24,544 nucleotides of DNA from Alphaproteobacteria bacterium (GTDB lineage: Bacteria; Pseudomonadota; Alphaproteobacteria; CAAHEQ01; UBA3637): positions 1-24,544 of the forward strand of contig JAFXFY010000235.1 in NCBI GenBank assembly GCA_017513365.1, in the 5' to 3' direction. The notes under the pieces are model-generated. The model worked only from the letters and a program-made list of their open reading frames with translations, did no database searches and was not told where the DNA came from. Of this stretch, positions 23,244-24,544 are shown in pieces (position 1 is the stretch's first letter; each line of letters opens with the position of its first letter). The position numbers and the translations under genes were made by a program.

Positions 23244-23591
23244 ATGGAACTGCTCATTTATTTTTTAATCCCGCTTGGACTAACAATTGTAATAGAAAGT
23301 ATCATTGCCCTATTATTGGGTATTCGCTCTTTACGAGATATTATCGTCATCATACTGGCACAAATCCTCACAAATCCCGCTGTTAATTACGGAGCAATCA
23401 TAGTTCACCGATCTCTTAATGCCACGTATTATGGATTATACCTGTTTATTGTAGAAACACTTGTTTTACTTGTAGAAAGCTTTGTATATAAAAAATGTCT
23501 CAACACACGCAAAATATCCCCCTTCCGCCTGAGCGCCATATGCAACCTATCTTCATTTGGTATCGGCGTTATTTGGGGATTGCTCGGGTAA
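23244..23591 (+). CDS. Small integral membrane protein, 115 aa, LTNP motif
   Basis: Three or four hydrophobic helices: about 2-26, 32-48, 64-85 and 95-115. The most distinctive stretch is ILTNPAVNYG (41-50), which I recall in small membrane proteins of gut bacteria but cannot assign to a named family. The start is coupled to the MFS gene (AAAGGT, 3-bp gap). A joint function with the transporter is inferred from this coupling. Its last 39 bp overlap the 3' end of the convergent secreted-protein gene. No terminator is visible after it. Confidence 0.75.
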   Translation: MELLIYFLIPLGLTIVIESIIALLLGIRSLRDIIVIILAQILTNPAVNYGAIIVHRSLNATYYGLYLFIVETLVLLVESFVYKKCLNTRKISPFRLSAICNLSSFGIGVIWGLLG

Positions 23592-24077
23592 TGACGTAAT
23601 TTCTTTAGGTGTTTCTTCTTTCAAAAGATATTCGTGCAAATATGTATGCCAAGACTCTTTTTCCCGTTCTTTGCATTCAGCACAGCGTTTTTCCCCTTTT
23701 TCTTGACATTCTTTCCTCGCTTCGGCTGAACAAATCTTACTCCAGTGTCTTATGCGTCTTCTGGAACACATCGCAGAACCACACTTAATCCGACAAGCGC
23801 CTCTGCAAGGAGAGGTATAAATATGGACACACCAACTATTCTGTGAATTAGAATTAATTGCTTCATCATAAGAGGCTTTACATTCATCATAATCACGCAA
23901 TAAACGTTCCTGTTTTTCTTTATCCGAAACGCCTATTAAGCGTTGTTTTAACACCTCACATAAATTTTCACATCTTTGCGGATATTTTATATCAGAGAAA
24001 GAAGGCATTCGCAAAAGATCCGCATAGGATGGCCCAGCCATTAACAACACAATCAATAAAACAGATAATAATTTCAT
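23553..24077 (-). CDS. Cys-rich secreted protein, 174 aa, unknown
   Basis: AAAGGTG lies 5 bp before the ATG. Residues 1-19 are a Sec signal (MKLLSVLLIVLLMAGPSYA). The mature protein has twelve cysteines, concentrated in QRCENLC, SPCRGACRIKCGSAMC and RCAEC, consistent with several disulfides in the periplasm or outside the cell; a metal-binding role is possible but the spacing matches no motif I know. The middle and C-terminal parts are very charged (Lys/Arg/Glu), ending in a Pro/Ser-rich tail. The 3' end overlaps the convergent membrane protein gene by 39 bp with both frames intact. I recognise no family. Confidence 0.75.
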   Translation of the reverse strand: MKLLSVLLIVLLMAGPSYADLLRMPSFSDIKYPQRCENLCEVLKQRLIGVSDKEKQERLLRDYDECKASYDEAINSNSQNSWCVHIYTSPCRGACRIKCGSAMCSRRRIRHWSKICSAEARKECQEKGEKRCAECKEREKESWHTYLHEYLLKEETPKEITSLPEQSPNNADTK

Positions 24078-24524
24078 TTTTCACCTTTCAAAAAACGCTA
24101 CATTAAACTATAAAATTTAATATTAAAACAATTTAATAACCATATAATTACACTATACACAACTAAAGCTAGCAGTATCATAAAGTGTCATATTAGTCAA
24201 GTTACACGTTTTGTTGGCAAGAATAACCTCTACAATATCCATTTTGTATTTTTGGTTGTGTCTATTTTGTTCTTATTTAATGGGCATGAAGATATCTGTC
24301 GGCTGTACGAAGGCCCTAAAAAAAGGGGGCATTCTAATTCCTATTCTGCTATATTTTTTTAGATATAAAAATCCACAGAGGAGAGAGTAATATAGATAGA
24401 ACACCTTTTTTATGAGGCGTTTAAATCTTTTTAATTCATATTATATTTATTATATTTTGCATAAAAAAACACCTCTGTAAGGAGGTGAATTAAAAAGGAG
24501 TATGGAATAAGGAGTGTTAGGATT
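24078..24524. other. Intergenic AT-rich region
   Basis: No convincing gene or RNA gene is seen. It is AT-rich, with a GGCCCT...AGGGGGC imperfect hairpin near 24311-24330 that lacks a T tract, and promoter-like TATATT strings near 24440-24460. The hairpin at 24470-24487 is listed separately. Confidence 0.5.
24463..24487 (-). terminator. Minus-strand intrinsic terminator or 5'-UTR hairpin
   Basis: CACCTC (24470-24475) and GAGGTG (24482-24487) pair perfectly. On the minus strand the stem is followed by TTTTTTT (complement of 24463-24469), as for a leftward gene ending beyond the window. On the plus strand the same hairpin contains GGAGGTG, a ribosome-site-like string, but the gene start is too far away to use it. 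Confidence 0.5.
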
Positions 24525-24544
24525 ATGAAAGAACTGGCAGTTAC
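24525..24544 (+). CDS. Possible start of a gene running off the right edge
   Basis: AAGGAG followed by ATG 24525 gives MKELAVT before the sequence ends. A minimal ATG-GAA-TAA with its own AAGGAG precedes it at 24502. Seven codons are too few to identify it, and the leftward terminator nearby could instead mean that a minus-strand gene lies here. Confidence 0.35.

Overview
The window looks like chromosomal DNA of an AT-rich alphaproteobacterium-like organism. The evidence is the set of ordinary bacterial proteins: the end of GyrB, M17 leucyl aminopeptidase, a CarD-family regulator, RNase R, Rho, an MscS-type channel, LemA and an S66 LD-carboxypeptidase. Other pointers are the strongly AT-biased intergenic DNA and a uniform promoter style (TTGnnn - 17 bp - TATACT, often with an extended TGn). 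The lineage is inferred from general resemblance, not from a marker-gene tree. No phage, insertion sequence, CRISPR array or rRNA was found, so most of the window is housekeeping plus lineage-specific small and secreted proteins.

Layout. 1-263: 3' end of gyrB with its terminator. 420-1826: three small unrecognised genes, the last two with an N-terminal membrane segment or signal peptide; the first two share a C-terminal tail. 1889-3331 (-): pepA. 3480-5876: large MscS-family channel. 5936-7452 (-): carD, then an independently promoted structured RNA, then a secreted Ala-rich coiled-coil protein. 7628-9294: an ABC exporter half-transporter split by a -1 frame disruption. 9410-9486: a CAU tRNA. 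9564-9974: a structured RNA whose closing stem competes with a terminator, followed by a 62-aa secreted protein. 9996-15003 (-): rnr, a small membrane protein, a P-loop kinase with a 21-codon upstream ORF, a Nudix hydrolase and an S66 peptidase.

15151-20148 (+): a 400-aa protein with a HEPN-like R-x4-H motif, then a 138-aa soluble protein overlapping a signal-less partial DUF2207 paralogue, then LemA and full-length DUF2207. The units at 16485 and 17732 begin with near-identical promoter DNA. 20269-21528 (-): rho. 21671-22136: a long structured RNA region ending in a terminator-like hairpin, ahead of an MFS transporter and a small membrane protein. 23553-24077 (-): a Cys-rich secreted protein. 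The right end is intergenic with the possible start of another gene.

The most notable pattern is that three unrelated structured RNAs (6620-6820 on -, 9564-9761 on +, 21705-22136 on +) each lie between a recognisable or plausible promoter and an intrinsic terminator, immediately upstream of a same-strand gene for a secreted or membrane protein. Each could be a riboswitch-like leader or a separate ncRNA (the first resembles 6S RNA in layout). I recognise no known riboswitch consensus in any of them.
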